Source of the DNA: Streptomyces coacervatus | GTDB taxonomy: Bacteria; Actinomycetota; Actinomycetes; Streptomycetales; Streptomycetaceae | Assembly (NCBI RefSeq): GCF_029223485.1 | Contig: NZ_JARHTP010000006.1 | Location: 124,001-188,000, forward strand | Direction: 5' to 3' | DNA length: 64,000 nt | Shown: positions 16,861 to 24,603 of the stretch, one piece after another | Position numbering within the stretch: the stretch's first letter is position 1 | Layout: each line of letters starts with the position of its first letter | Program-made: the position numbers and the translations under genes | The notes under the pieces: generated by a model | The model's input: only the letters and a program-made list of their open reading frames with translations | The model's database searches: none | What the model was told of the DNA's origin: nothing

Positions 16861-17355
16861 ATGCACCCCGACCGCACCTCGACCACCCGCTTCCCCGTCC
16901 CCGTCGACGCCGCCCTGCGCGCCGCCGGCTGGCAACCCGGACGCTGGGACATAAAACAGGCCGAGATCTGGGCCGACGCCCTGCGCGACCACGCCTCACC
17001 CGCAGGCCACCGCCACGCCGTCTTCCCCGCCGCCGTAGAAGCCTGGGCCGAATTCGGCGGCCTCCACCTCACACCCACCGGCCCCGGCCGCCAGGTCGCC
17101 CCCGCAGCCCTCCACCTCGACCCCCTGCACGGCCTCCACATGGCCCGCACCCTCAGCGACCTCGGCCGCGCCCTCGACACCGAAGTCAGCCCCCTCGGCA
17201 CCGAGACCGACACCCGGTCCCTCCTCGCCGTCGACGCCGAAGGCCGCGTCTACGCCCTCGATCACACAGGCGACTGGTACCTCGGCCCCGACATCGACCA
17301 GGCCCTCGCCGCCCTCGTCTCAGGCATAGAACCGGTACGCCTCACCGCAGGCTGA
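16861..17355 (+). CDS. SUKH-3 family immunity protein
   Basis: A 164-residue cytoplasmic protein matching SUKH-3: LRAAGWQPGR near the start (about residues 19-28), then AWAEFGGLHL in the middle, the LGRALDTEVSPLGT block, and a C-terminal GRVYALDHTGDWYLG stretch. SUKH proteins neutralise nuclease and deaminase toxins encoded beside them. The likely partner here is the YwqJ deaminase encoded 62 bases upstream. ATG 16861 is chosen because GAAGGG precedes it closely and codons between 16816 and 16860 lack the GC-rich third-position bias of the gene. ATG 16828 and GTG 16816 are alternatives. It converges on the histidine kinase gene 18 bases further on, without a visible terminator. Confidence 0.82.
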   Translation: MHPDRTSTTRFPVPVDAALRAAGWQPGRWDIKQAEIWADALRDHASPAGHRHAVFPAAVEAWAEFGGLHLTPTGPGRQVAPAALHLDPLHGLHMARTLSDLGRALDTEVSPLGTETDTRSLLAVDAEGRVYALDHTGDWYLGPDIDQALAALVSGIEPVRLTAG

Positions 17356-17373
17356 ACCCCTCCAGGACGGGCA

Positions 17374-18681
17374 CTACGCCGCCGGAATCACCGCCGACAC
17401 CCGGAAACCCCCCGCATCCGTCGGCCCCGACACAAACACCCCACCCAGCGCGGTCACCCGCTCCTTCATCCCCACCAGCCCATTGCCCCCCGACGGCAAC
17501 CGCGCAGCCGCCTGAGACGGCACCTCCGGCGGCGGCTCGTTCTCCACCTGCATCGCAATCTCCGACACCCGATGCGCAAGCCGCACATACGTCTTAGCCC
17601 CCGCCGCATGCTTGTGGACGTTCGTCAACGCCTCCTGCACGACGCGATACGCGGTCTGCTCGATCTCGGCGGCATACACCCGCACATCCCCCTCGACGGA
17701 CAGATCCACGACCATCCCCGCGGCCGCCGACTGCCCGACAAGCTCCTCCAACTCCAACAGACAGGGCCCCTCACCCTCATCGGCAGCCTTCGAAGCCGCC
17801 ACCGCAGCAGCCACCCTCACCGCCGCAAGCGGAACGGCCTGCTCGGCCCGCCGCACACCCCCGTCCCCACTCCTCAACACCCCGAGCATCTCCCGCAACT
17901 CGGTCAACGCCTGCCGCCCCATATCCCCCACAAGCGCCGCATTCTTCACAGCCTTCTCGGGATCCTTCCGAGCGACGGCCTGCAGGGCGGCGGCGTGGAC
18001 GACCATGAGGCTCACCCGGTGAGCCACCACGTCATGCATATCCCGCGCAATCCGAGTCCGCTCCTCATTCCGCGCCCACTCGGCCCGCTCCTCAGCCCGC
18101 TCCGCAAGCAACTGCAACTCACGCTCAAGACTGTCCGCCCGCTCCCGCAGACTCTCCATCAGCCGACGCCGCGCCCCCACATACAAACCCAGCAGCAGAG
18201 GCGGCGCAGTCATCCCGATCGCGGTGGTGATCGCAGCAAACGGAACGAACCAATCCCCCAGATCCCAGCTCCCCCGCGCCATGTCCTGCCGCACCCGCAC
18301 AAACATCACGATCAACATGCCGACGAGCGACATCCCCGCCAACGAGCCGATGATCCGCCGCGGCAGCTCGGAAGCAGCGAGCGTGTACAGACCCACGATC
18401 CCCATCAGATAGCCCATCTGGGCCGGGGCAATCGCGATCGAAACAAGAACAACAGCAATCGGCCACTGCCGCCTCACCAGCAGCGCCGACCCGGTCAACA
18501 CCCCGAAAACAACCCCCGCGGCCACCGGAATCCCCGCGTCCCGCGCGAACCGGACCCCCTCGAACGCACACTCCACCGCAGACGCCAACGCCAGACCGAC
18601 ATCCAACGCCGCACTGCGCCACCTGGCCCACCACCACGGCCCTCCCCGGGCCGCCGCGCGCTCTTCCCCCGTCGTGGTCAT
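17374..18681 (-). CDS. Orphan NarL-type sensor histidine kinase
   Basis: A 435-residue membrane kinase. Four to five hydrophobic segments occupy residues about 25-165. A coiled linker (ESLRERADSLERELQLLAER) is followed by the HisKA_3 box ERTRIARDMHDVVAHRVSLM, with H216 as phosphoacceptor. The ATPase domain carries the N box (EALTNVHKHA) and the G box NGLVGMKERV. The usual partner, a NarL-type response regulator, is not adjacent. The regulators at 32378 and 39277 are too far away to assign. Start is ATG at 18679-18681. The sensed signal is unknown. Confidence 0.9.
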   Translation of the reverse strand: MTTTGEERAAARGGPWWWARWRSAALDVGLALASAVECAFEGVRFARDAGIPVAAGVVFGVLTGSALLVRRQWPIAVVLVSIAIAPAQMGYLMGIVGLYTLAASELPRRIIGSLAGMSLVGMLIVMFVRVRQDMARGSWDLGDWFVPFAAITTAIGMTAPPLLLGLYVGARRRLMESLRERADSLERELQLLAERAEERAEWARNEERTRIARDMHDVVAHRVSLMVVHAAALQAVARKDPEKAVKNAALVGDMGRQALTELREMLGVLRSGDGGVRRAEQAVPLAAVRVAAAVAASKAADEGEGPCLLELEELVGQSAAAGMVVDLSVEGDVRVYAAEIEQTAYRVVQEALTNVHKHAAGAKTYVRLAHRVSEIAMQVENEPPPEVPSQAAARLPSGGNGLVGMKERVTALGGVFVSGPTDAGGFRVSAVIPAA

Positions 18682-18848
18682 GCCTCCAGCCTACGGGCGT
18701 CCGCGCCCCGTTTTCCGGCGAGTTTCGGTGACGGGTCTACACCACACTCCGTAACCGAACGTAAGCGAAACCGCCCGATATCCCTCGAACTGCTGAATCG
18801 CACATTGTTCGCCCCCGGAAGCCCGCATTCCGCCCGGACGGTGTGCCC

Positions 18849-19709
18849 ATGGCACATCCACATGGCAAATACGCCGACTTCGAGGGACTGCGGGAACAGG
18901 CGGTTGCGCTACGGCGGCAGGGCTACAGCCTTCGGCAGATCCGGGACGAGCTCCAGGTCCACAACAAGGAGACACTGCAGCGCCTCGTCGAGGGCGAGCC
19001 GCCTCCGGAATGGACGAAACGCCCGCGAGCAAAGGACGACCTCCGCGAGAGGGCGCGGGAACTGCGGCAGCAGGGCCGGACGTACAACCAGATCCAGGCG
19101 GAGTTGGGCTGCTCCAAGAGCTCGGTGTCGCTCTGGGTGCGAGATCTGCCGCACCCGGAGCCCAAGTGCACGCCAGAGGAACAGCGGGCGCGCATGAACG
19201 AGGGGCTGGCGCGACTGCACGCCTCCCGAGACCAAGAGCGCCAGGCAACCAAGCTGACCGCGGCGGCAGCGGTGGGCGAGCTGTCGGACCGCGAGCTGTT
19301 CATCGCCGGCGTTGCCCTCTACTGGGCCGAGGGCGCCAAGGACAAGCCACACCGTCGGACCGAGGTCTTGCAGTTCATCAACAGCGACCCCAACGTAATC
19401 CGGCTCTTCCTGCGCTGGCTCGAGCTCCTGGAGGTGGCCAGAGACCGCTTGACCCTCCGGGTCAGCATCCACGAGTCCGCTGACGTAGCAGCCGCCGAGC
19501 AGTTCTGGGCCGACGTGGTGGACGTCGACGTGTCGGCGCTCAGCAAGGCAACGCTGAAAAAGCACAACCCTCGGACGGTCCGCAAGAACACCGGCGACAC
19601 CTACCACGGCTGCCTCGTGATCTACGTTCGGCAGAGCGCCGACCTATACCGTCGCATGGAGGGCTCCTGGTACGGCATAGTAGGAGCCGCCGCTCGACGA
19701 CCTGACTAA
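18849..19709 (+). CDS. Tandem HTH protein with LAGLIDADG-like domain
   Basis: A 286-residue protein of uncertain function. The N-terminal 100 residues contain two helix-turn-helix-like repeats (LREQAVALRRQGYSLRQIRD and LRERARELRQQGRTYNQIQA, the second followed by LGCSKSSVSLWVRDL). From about residue 150, FIAGVALYWAEGAK followed by LQFINSDPNVIRLFLRWL resembles LAGLIDADG homing-endonuclease folds, where G-LYWAEG forms the core helix and NSDP is typical. Family assignment is from pattern alone. It ends 22 bases before tRNA-Gln, reads in the same direction, and its AAG/GAC-rich codon use is slightly less extreme than its neighbours'. GTG 18843 is an alternative start. It could be a regulator or a nuclease. 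Confidence 0.65.
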   Translation: MAHPHGKYADFEGLREQAVALRRQGYSLRQIRDELQVHNKETLQRLVEGEPPPEWTKRPRAKDDLRERARELRQQGRTYNQIQAELGCSKSSVSLWVRDLPHPEPKCTPEEQRARMNEGLARLHASRDQERQATKLTAAAAVGELSDRELFIAGVALYWAEGAKDKPHRRTEVLQFINSDPNVIRLFLRWLELLEVARDRLTLRVSIHESADVAAAEQFWADVVDVDVSALSKATLKKHNPRTVRKNTGDTYHGCLVIYVRQSADLYRRMEGSWYGIVGAAARRPD

Positions 19710-19731
19710 ATGTCCGGTTTAGTCGAATTAT

Positions 19732-19803
19732 TCCCCCGTGGTGTAATTGGCAGCACTGTGGCTTTTGGTGCCATCTGTCCGGGTTCAAGTCCTGGCGGGG
19801 GAG
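19732..19803 (+). tRNA. tRNA-Gln (anticodon TTG)
   Basis: A 72-base cloverleaf. The acceptor stem TCCCCCG pairs with CGGGGGA at 19796-19802, followed by discriminator G. The D arm is GGTGTAATTGGCAGCA. The anticodon stem-loop is GTGGC-TTTTGGT-GCCAT with anticodon TTG, reading CAA and CAG. The T arm is CCGGG-TTCAAGT-CCTGG. CCA is not encoded. A hairpin terminator follows at 19817. Confidence 0.95.
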
Positions 19804-19816
19804 CTCATCTACGTTC

Positions 19817-19849
19817 GGGCCCTGACCGGTGACAGCACTGTCAGGGCCC
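19817..19849 (+). terminator. Hairpin terminator after tRNA-Gln
   Basis: GGGCCCTGAC at 19817-19826 pairs perfectly with GTCAGGGCCC at 19840-19849, with a 13-base loop. It lies between the tRNA and glmU, so glmU probably has its own promoter in 19850-19924. Confidence 0.65.
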
Positions 19850-19924
19850 GCTCCCATGTCCCCCACGAAACGCCCCGGTATCCTGCGGATGTCCCCACCC
19901 ACTCCACAGCCGAAGGGCAACCCC

Positions 19925-21373
19925 GTGAGCGCCATTCGCCCGGCAGCCGTCGTCGTTCTCGCAGCGGGTGAGGGCACCCGTATGAAGTCGGCCACACCCA
20001 AGGTCCTGCACGAGATCTGCGGCCGCAGCCTCGTGGGCCATGTGCTCGCCGCCGCCCGTGAGTTGGAGCCCGAGAACCTCGTCGTCGTGGTCGGGCACGC
20101 GCGCGAGAAGGTCACCGCGCACCTCGCCGAGATCGACCCCGCCGTACGCACCGCGGTGCAGGCTGAGCAGAACGGCACCGGGCACGCCGTACGCATCGCC
20201 CTGGAGTCCCTCGGCGGCAGCGTCGACGGCACCGTGGTCGTCGTGTGCGGAGACACGCCGCTGCTCAGCGGCGAGACGCTCCGGCAGCTCGCGGCCACCC
20301 ACTCCGCCGATTCCAACGCCGTCACGGTCCTGACCGCCGAGGTCCCGGACGCGACCGGTTACGGCCGTATCGTCCGCGACGGGGCGACCGGCGCCGTCAC
20401 CGAGATCGTCGAGCACAAGGACGCCTCCGACGAACAGCGCGCCATTCGCGAGATCAACTCCGGCGTCTTCGCCTTCGACGGTCAGCTGCTCTTCGACTCC
20501 CTCAAGAAGGTCCGTACGGACAACAGCCAGGGCGAGGAGTACCTGACCGACGTCCTCGGCATCCTCCGCGAGGCGGGTCACCGCGTGGGCGCGTCCGTTG
20601 CTGCCGATCACCGTGAGATCGCCGGGATCAACAACCGTGTGCAGCTGAGCGAGGCCCGTCGCATCCTCAACGACCGGTTGCTGACCAGTGCCATGCTTGC
20701 CGGGGTGACGGTCATCGACCCCGCGACCACCTGGATCGATGTCACGGTCACGTTCGAGCAGGACGCGGTCGTCCACCCGGGCACGCAGCTGCACGGCTCC
20801 ACGCATCTCGGCGAGGGCGCGGAGGTCGGTCCCAACAGCCGGCTCACCGACACCCGTGTCGACGCCGGCGCCCGGGTCGACAATACGGTGGCCGTCAGTG
20901 CGTATGTCGGGCCGCAGGCGAAGGTGGGTCCGTACGCCTACCTCCGCCCGGGCACCAGCCTCGGTGCGAAGGGCAAGATCGGTACGTACGTCGAGACGAA
21001 GAACGCTGCCATCGGGGAGGGGACCAAGATTCCTCATCTCTCCTATGTCGGTGACGCGACGATCGGTGAGTACACCAACATCGGTGCCGCGAGCGTGTTC
21101 GTGAACTACGACGGGCAGGAGAAGCACCACACCACGGTGGGGTCGCATTGCCGGACGGGTTCGGACAATATGTTTGTGGCTCCCGTCACGGTTGGGGACG
21201 GCTCGTACACCGCCGCGGGGTCCGTGATCACGAAGGATGTGCCGCCCGGTTCGCTGGCTGTGGCCCGTGGCCAGCAGCGGAATATCGAGGGTTGGGTGGC
21301 TCGTAAGCGTCCGGGGAGCGCGGCTGCGAAGGCGGCGGAGGCGGCTTCTCGGCAGGTCGAGAGCGAAGACTGA
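19925..21373 (+). CDS. glmU: Bifunctional GlmU, UDP-GlcNAc synthesis
   Basis: GlmU acetylates glucosamine-1-phosphate and then couples it to UTP, giving UDP-N-acetylglucosamine for peptidoglycan and mycothiol. The 482-residue product has the N-terminal uridylyltransferase (VVLAAGEGTRMKSATPKVLH, then VVCGDTPLL). The C-terminal left-handed beta-helix acetyltransferase follows (PGTSLGAKGKIGTYVETKNA, then IPHLSYVGDATIGEYTNIGA). The GTG at 19925 has AAGGG 7 bases upstream; the ATG at 19889 and other upstream codons would add residues outside the family and run towards the tRNA terminator. prs follows after 75 bases. Confidence 0.97.
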   Translation: MSAIRPAAVVVLAAGEGTRMKSATPKVLHEICGRSLVGHVLAAARELEPENLVVVVGHAREKVTAHLAEIDPAVRTAVQAEQNGTGHAVRIALESLGGSVDGTVVVVCGDTPLLSGETLRQLAATHSADSNAVTVLTAEVPDATGYGRIVRDGATGAVTEIVEHKDASDEQRAIREINSGVFAFDGQLLFDSLKKVRTDNSQGEEYLTDVLGILREAGHRVGASVAADHREIAGINNRVQLSEARRILNDRLLTSAMLAGVTVIDPATTWIDVTVTFEQDAVVHPGTQLHGSTHLGEGAEVGPNSRLTDTRVDAGARVDNTVAVSAYVGPQAKVGPYAYLRPGTSLGAKGKIGTYVETKNAAIGEGTKIPHLSYVGDATIGEYTNIGAASVFVNYDGQEKHHTTVGSHCRTGSDNMFVAPVTVGDGSYTAAGSVITKDVPPGSLAVARGQQRNIEGWVARKRPGSAAAKAAEAASRQVESED

Positions 21374-21448
21374 CCGGAAACGGGTGCGTCGAACACGGCG
21401 TACCGTGATAAGTGCACACCCAGTTGAGACACCTCTGAGGAGACAGCT

Positions 21449-22429
21449 GTGACCGGGATCAAGACGACCGGCGAGAAGAAGATGATGTTCTTCTCCGGCC
21501 GCGCCCACCCCGAGCTTGCCAAGGAGGTTGCGGAGCAGCTGGGGGTCGGGGTTGTCCCGACGAAGGCCTTCGACTTCGCCAACGGTGAGATCTACGTCCG
21601 TTATCAGGAGTCGGCGCGTGGTGCGGACTGCTTTGTGATCCAGAGCCACACGGCTCCGATCAATCAGTGGATCATGGAGCAGCTCATCATGATCGACGCG
21701 CTGAAGCGTGCGTCGGCCCGCTCGATCACGGTGATCGTGCCGTTCTACGGTTACGCGCGGCAGGACAAGAAGCACCGTGGTCGTGAGCCGATTTCGGCGC
21801 GGCTGATCGCGGATCTGATGAAGACGGCGGGTGCGGACCGGATTCTGACCGTGGATCTGCACACGGATCAGATCCAGGGTTTCTTCGACGGCCCGGTGGA
21901 TCATCTCTTCGCTCTTCCGCTTCTTGCGGACTATGTGGGTCGGAAGGTCGATCGCGACAAGCTGACGGTGGTCTCGCCGGACGCGGGGCGTGTGCGGGTG
22001 GCGGACCGCTGGTGCGACCGTCTGGGTGCGCCGCTGGCGATTGTGCACAAGCGTCGTGACAAGGACGTGGCGAACCAGGTGACCGTCCATGAGGTTGTGG
22101 GTGAGGTCAAGGGTCGGGTCTGTGTGCTGGTGGACGACATGATCGACACGGGTGGCACGATCTGCGCGGCGGCGGATGCGCTGTTCGCGCATGGTGCGGA
22201 GGACGTCATTGTGACGGCGACGCACGGTGTGCTCTCCGGTCCGGCGGCGGATCGGCTGAAGAACTCGCGGGTGAGTGAGTTCGTGTTCACGAACACGCTG
22301 CCGACGCCGGGTGAGCTGGGCGGGGATCTGGACAAGATCACGGTTCTGTCGATTGCGCCGACGATTGCGAGTGCGGTGCGTGAGGTGTTCGAGGACGGTT
22401 CGGTGACGAGCCTGTTCGACGAGCAGTGA
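21449..22429 (+). CDS. prs: Ribose-phosphate pyrophosphokinase (PRPP synthetase)
   Basis: Makes PRPP from ribose-5-phosphate and ATP for nucleotide, His and Trp synthesis. The 326-residue product has the expected motifs: FSGRAHPELA at the N-terminus, YGYARQDKKHRGREPISARL, the metal/ATP site VDLHTDQIQGFFDGPVDHL, and the PRPP-binding loop VLVDDMIDTGGTI. The GTG start has GAGGAG 6 bases upstream. glmU-prs adjacency is common in bacteria. A large hairpin lies between prs and rplY. Confidence 0.97.
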   Translation: MTGIKTTGEKKMMFFSGRAHPELAKEVAEQLGVGVVPTKAFDFANGEIYVRYQESARGADCFVIQSHTAPINQWIMEQLIMIDALKRASARSITVIVPFYGYARQDKKHRGREPISARLIADLMKTAGADRILTVDLHTDQIQGFFDGPVDHLFALPLLADYVGRKVDRDKLTVVSPDAGRVRVADRWCDRLGAPLAIVHKRRDKDVANQVTVHEVVGEVKGRVCVLVDDMIDTGGTICAAADALFAHGAEDVIVTATHGVLSGPAADRLKNSRVSEFVFTNTLPTPGELGGDLDKITVLSIAPTIASAVREVFEDGSVTSLFDEQ

Positions 22430-22474
22430 GCGCTCGTTGAGCCGTAAAAACGCTTCTGCATGATCGATTTTCCT

Positions 22475-22526
22475 GTGGCCTCCCGCGCCGAGTAGACTTC
22501 TCCAGTTGCTCGGCGAGGGAGGCCAC
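22475..22526 (+). promoter_or_regulatory. Long hairpin between prs and rplY (terminator or leader)
   Basis: GTGGCCTCCC at 22475-22484 pairs with GGGAGGCCAC at 22517-22526. After one G-A mismatch, CGCCGAG pairs with CTCGGCG, giving a 17-bp stem with a 16-base loop. It starts 46 bases after the prs stop and ends 83 bases before the rplY start. No T tract follows. It may end the prs transcript or be a folded leader of the ribosomal protein gene. Confidence 0.6.
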
Positions 22527-22609
22527 GCCTCCGTTATCGACGCGCTCTTCGTAGCAGGCCGTTCGTGGCCGGGTGACCACGTCCGTTCTGTTTTCTACGA
22601 GGAGTGATC

Positions 22610-23209
22610 ATGTCCGAGGTCAAGATCTCCGCTGAGTCCCGTACCGAGTTCGGCAAGGGTGCGGCCCGTCGTATCCGTCGTGACTCCAAGGTTCCCGGTG
22701 TTCTGTACGGTCACGGTTCCGACCCGCTGCACCTGACCCTTCCGGGCCACGAGCTGCTGCTTGCGCTGCGTACGCCGAACGTCCTGATCTCTCTGGACAT
22801 CGACGGCAAGGCGAACGAGCTCGCGATCCCGAAGTCCGTGCAGCGTGACCCGATCAAGGGCTTCCTGGAGCACGTCGACCTGCTGCTGGTCAAGCGTGGC
22901 GAGAAGGTCACGGTCGAGATCCCGGTGCACACCGAGGGCGAGCTGGCTGCGGGTGGGAACCTGCTGGAGCACGTTCTGAACGCGCTGCCGGTCGAGGCCG
23001 AGGCCACGCACATCCCCGAGTCGGTCACCGTCTCCGTTGAGGGCCTGGAGGCCGGTGCCGCCATCCTCGCGAAGGACATCGCGCTGCCGAACGGCACCAC
23101 GCTGGCCGTCGACGGGGACGCCGTCGTGCTGCAGGTCCTGGCCGCGCAGGCGGAGGAGGCCGCTGAGGGCGGGGAGGCCGCGGGCGAAGAGGCTGTCGCC
23201 GAGGCCTGA
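22610..23209 (+). CDS. rplY: 50S ribosomal protein L25/general stress protein Ctc
   Basis: A 199-residue long-form L25 that binds 5S rRNA. The N-terminal L25 domain is recognisable from SEVKISAESRTEFGKGAARR and VPGVLYGHG, and the C-terminal TL5-type domain from HVDLLLVKRGEKVTVEIPV. The tail is Glu/Ala-rich. The ATG at 22610 has AGGAG 5 bases upstream; the GTG at 22604 overlaps that site. In S. coelicolor and relatives this gene precedes pth, as here, matching a translation-related pair. Confidence 0.96.
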   Translation: MSEVKISAESRTEFGKGAARRIRRDSKVPGVLYGHGSDPLHLTLPGHELLLALRTPNVLISLDIDGKANELAIPKSVQRDPIKGFLEHVDLLLVKRGEKVTVEIPVHTEGELAAGGNLLEHVLNALPVEAEATHIPESVTVSVEGLEAGAAILAKDIALPNGTTLAVDGDAVVLQVLAAQAEEAAEGGEAAGEEAVAEA

Positions 23210-23238
23210 TCCTCACCGGCCGCATTCAACGGTTCGTT

Positions 23239-23269
23239 CAGCCGCTGTTCCCTCGGGGGGCAGCGGCTG
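23239..23269 (+). terminator. Hairpin between rplY and pth
   Basis: CAGCCGCTG at 23239-23247 pairs perfectly with CAGCGGCTG at 23261-23269, loop 13 bases, 30 bases after the rplY stop. No T tract follows, so it may attenuate rather than end transcription into pth. Confidence 0.5.
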
Positions 23270-23292
23270 GCGCGTATCAAGGAGTTATGGAC

Positions 23293-23889
23293 GTGACCAC
23301 CCCCGCCAATGGCCCCTGGCTTGTTGTGGGCCTCGGGAATCCCGGGCCCGAGTACTCCATGAACCGGCACAACGTCGGGTTCATGGTGGCCGATCTGCTG
23401 GCCGAGCGGATCGGGGGGAGGTTCAAGCGGGCGGGCAAGGCGCAGGCGCAGGTCGTGGAGGGGCGGATCGGGCCGCCGGGGCCGGCGAACCGGCGGGTGA
23501 TTCTGGCGAAGCCGATGTCGTACATGAATCTGTCGGGTGGTCCGGTCAATGCGCTGCGGGATTTCTACAAGGTGCCGGTGGCGAACATCGTTGCTGTGCA
23601 TGACGAGTTGGACATCGATTACGGCGTTCTGCGGCTGAAGCTCGGTGGTGGGGACAACGGGCACAACGGGTTGAAGTCGATGACGAAGGCCTTCACCGCG
23701 GACTATCACCGGGTGCGGTTCGGGATCGGGCGGCCTCCGGGGCGGATGCAGGTGGCGGACTTCGTGCTGAAGGATTTCTCCTCCGCGGAGCGCAAGGAGC
23801 TGGACTACTTCGTGGACCGGGCGGCGGATGCGGTGGAGTGTCTGGTGATCGAGGGGCTGGAGCGGGCGCAAAGCACGTACAACTCCTGA
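23293..23889 (+). CDS. pth: Peptidyl-tRNA hydrolase
   Basis: Releases tRNA from peptidyl-tRNA that drops off ribosomes. The 198-residue product has the family signatures: VVGLGNPGPEYSMNRHNVGF with the catalytic His in NRHN, KPMSYMNLSG, the VHDELD loop and GGGDNGHNGLKSM. An ATG lies two codons upstream at 23287 but only 2 bases after AAGGAG. The GTG at 23293 has the normal 8-base spacing and is preferred. It is probably co-transcribed with rplY. Confidence 0.96.
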   Translation: MTTPANGPWLVVGLGNPGPEYSMNRHNVGFMVADLLAERIGGRFKRAGKAQAQVVEGRIGPPGPANRRVILAKPMSYMNLSGGPVNALRDFYKVPVANIVAVHDELDIDYGVLRLKLGGGDNGHNGLKSMTKAFTADYHRVRFGIGRPPGRMQVADFVLKDFSSAERKELDYFVDRAADAVECLVIEGLERAQSTYNS

Positions 23890-23941
23890 CTTGTCGCCCG
23901 CCGGGGGCGGCTGGAGTTGACCTGGTGTGGGGGCATGGCCA

Positions 23942-24457
23942 ATGATCCCGGCCATGCCTGCCACTGCCGTCTCTTCCCATCGGGTCTCGCGCCAGGGCTC
24001 GGTCGCCGCGTTGCGGTTCGGGCGTCTCGCGGCGATGGGTGCGGTCGCGGTGCTGATTCTGGTCGCGGGGGTGTGGGCGTCGTGGCGGACGGCTCCGTAT
24101 GTGATGCTCACGAAGGGGCGGGAGCGCGGCACGATCGAGGTGACGCGGTGCGCGGACGATACGTGCACGGGTCGCTATACGCCTATTTCGCAGGGTTCTT
24201 CGGGTCGTGACCGGGCGGTGATCGAGAAGACGGTTGCGGTGCGGAAGGGGCAGACGTACACGGTCGTGGTGAAGCCGGGCGGTGATGAGGTCGTGCGGTC
24301 GGGGCCGGCGGGGATCCTGTATGCGTGGGTTCCGTTCGGCGGGGCGTTGCTGCTGGCTTCGGTGGTGGTGGCCGGGGGGCTGGGGCGGACGCGGGCCGGG
24401 TGGGTGCTGGCGGGGTCGGGGATCGCGCTGCTCACTGCGGCTTTCGTGACTATCTGA
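23942..24457 (+). CDS. Membrane protein of unknown function
   Basis: A protein of about 171 residues that I do not recognise. An Arg-containing N-terminus is followed by a membrane segment (LAAMGAVAVLILVAGVWASW), an extracytoplasmic stretch of about 75 residues with one CADDTC cysteine pair, and two C-terminal membrane segments (WVPFGGALLLASVVVAGGLG and GWVLAGSGIALLTAAFVTI). The start is uncertain: ATG 23942 has GGGGG 8 bases upstream, while GTG 23927 and ATG 23954 are in frame. It lies 52 bases after pth in the same direction. Confidence 0.75.
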   Translation: MIPAMPATAVSSHRVSRQGSVAALRFGRLAAMGAVAVLILVAGVWASWRTAPYVMLTKGRERGTIEVTRCADDTCTGRYTPISQGSSGRDRAVIEKTVAVRKGQTYTVVVKPGGDEVVRSGPAGILYAWVPFGGALLLASVVVAGGLGRTRAGWVLAGSGIALLTAAFVTI

Positions 24458-24603
24458 CGAGATTCCCCGTTCTCCGTGTTGTGGAGAGCCTGTGTCTTGT
24501 CAGTTGTGTTGTCTGTTCGTGATTGACCTTGAGTCAGGCATGGCTGGATGCTGAGCCGCCCCCTCCACATCTTCCCGTCCGTAACTCGAAGATGGACTGC
24601 CCC

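Noticed and set aside
18849..19803. Integrated element using tRNA-Gln as attachment site
   Set aside because: I found no integrase or excisionase gene and did not recognise a second copy of the tRNA 3' end nearby.
19829..19924. Longer glmU N-terminus starting at 19829 or 19889
   Set aside because: The extension would overlap the tRNA terminator and adds Pro/Ser-rich residues outside the family. GTG 19925 has a good ribosome binding site.
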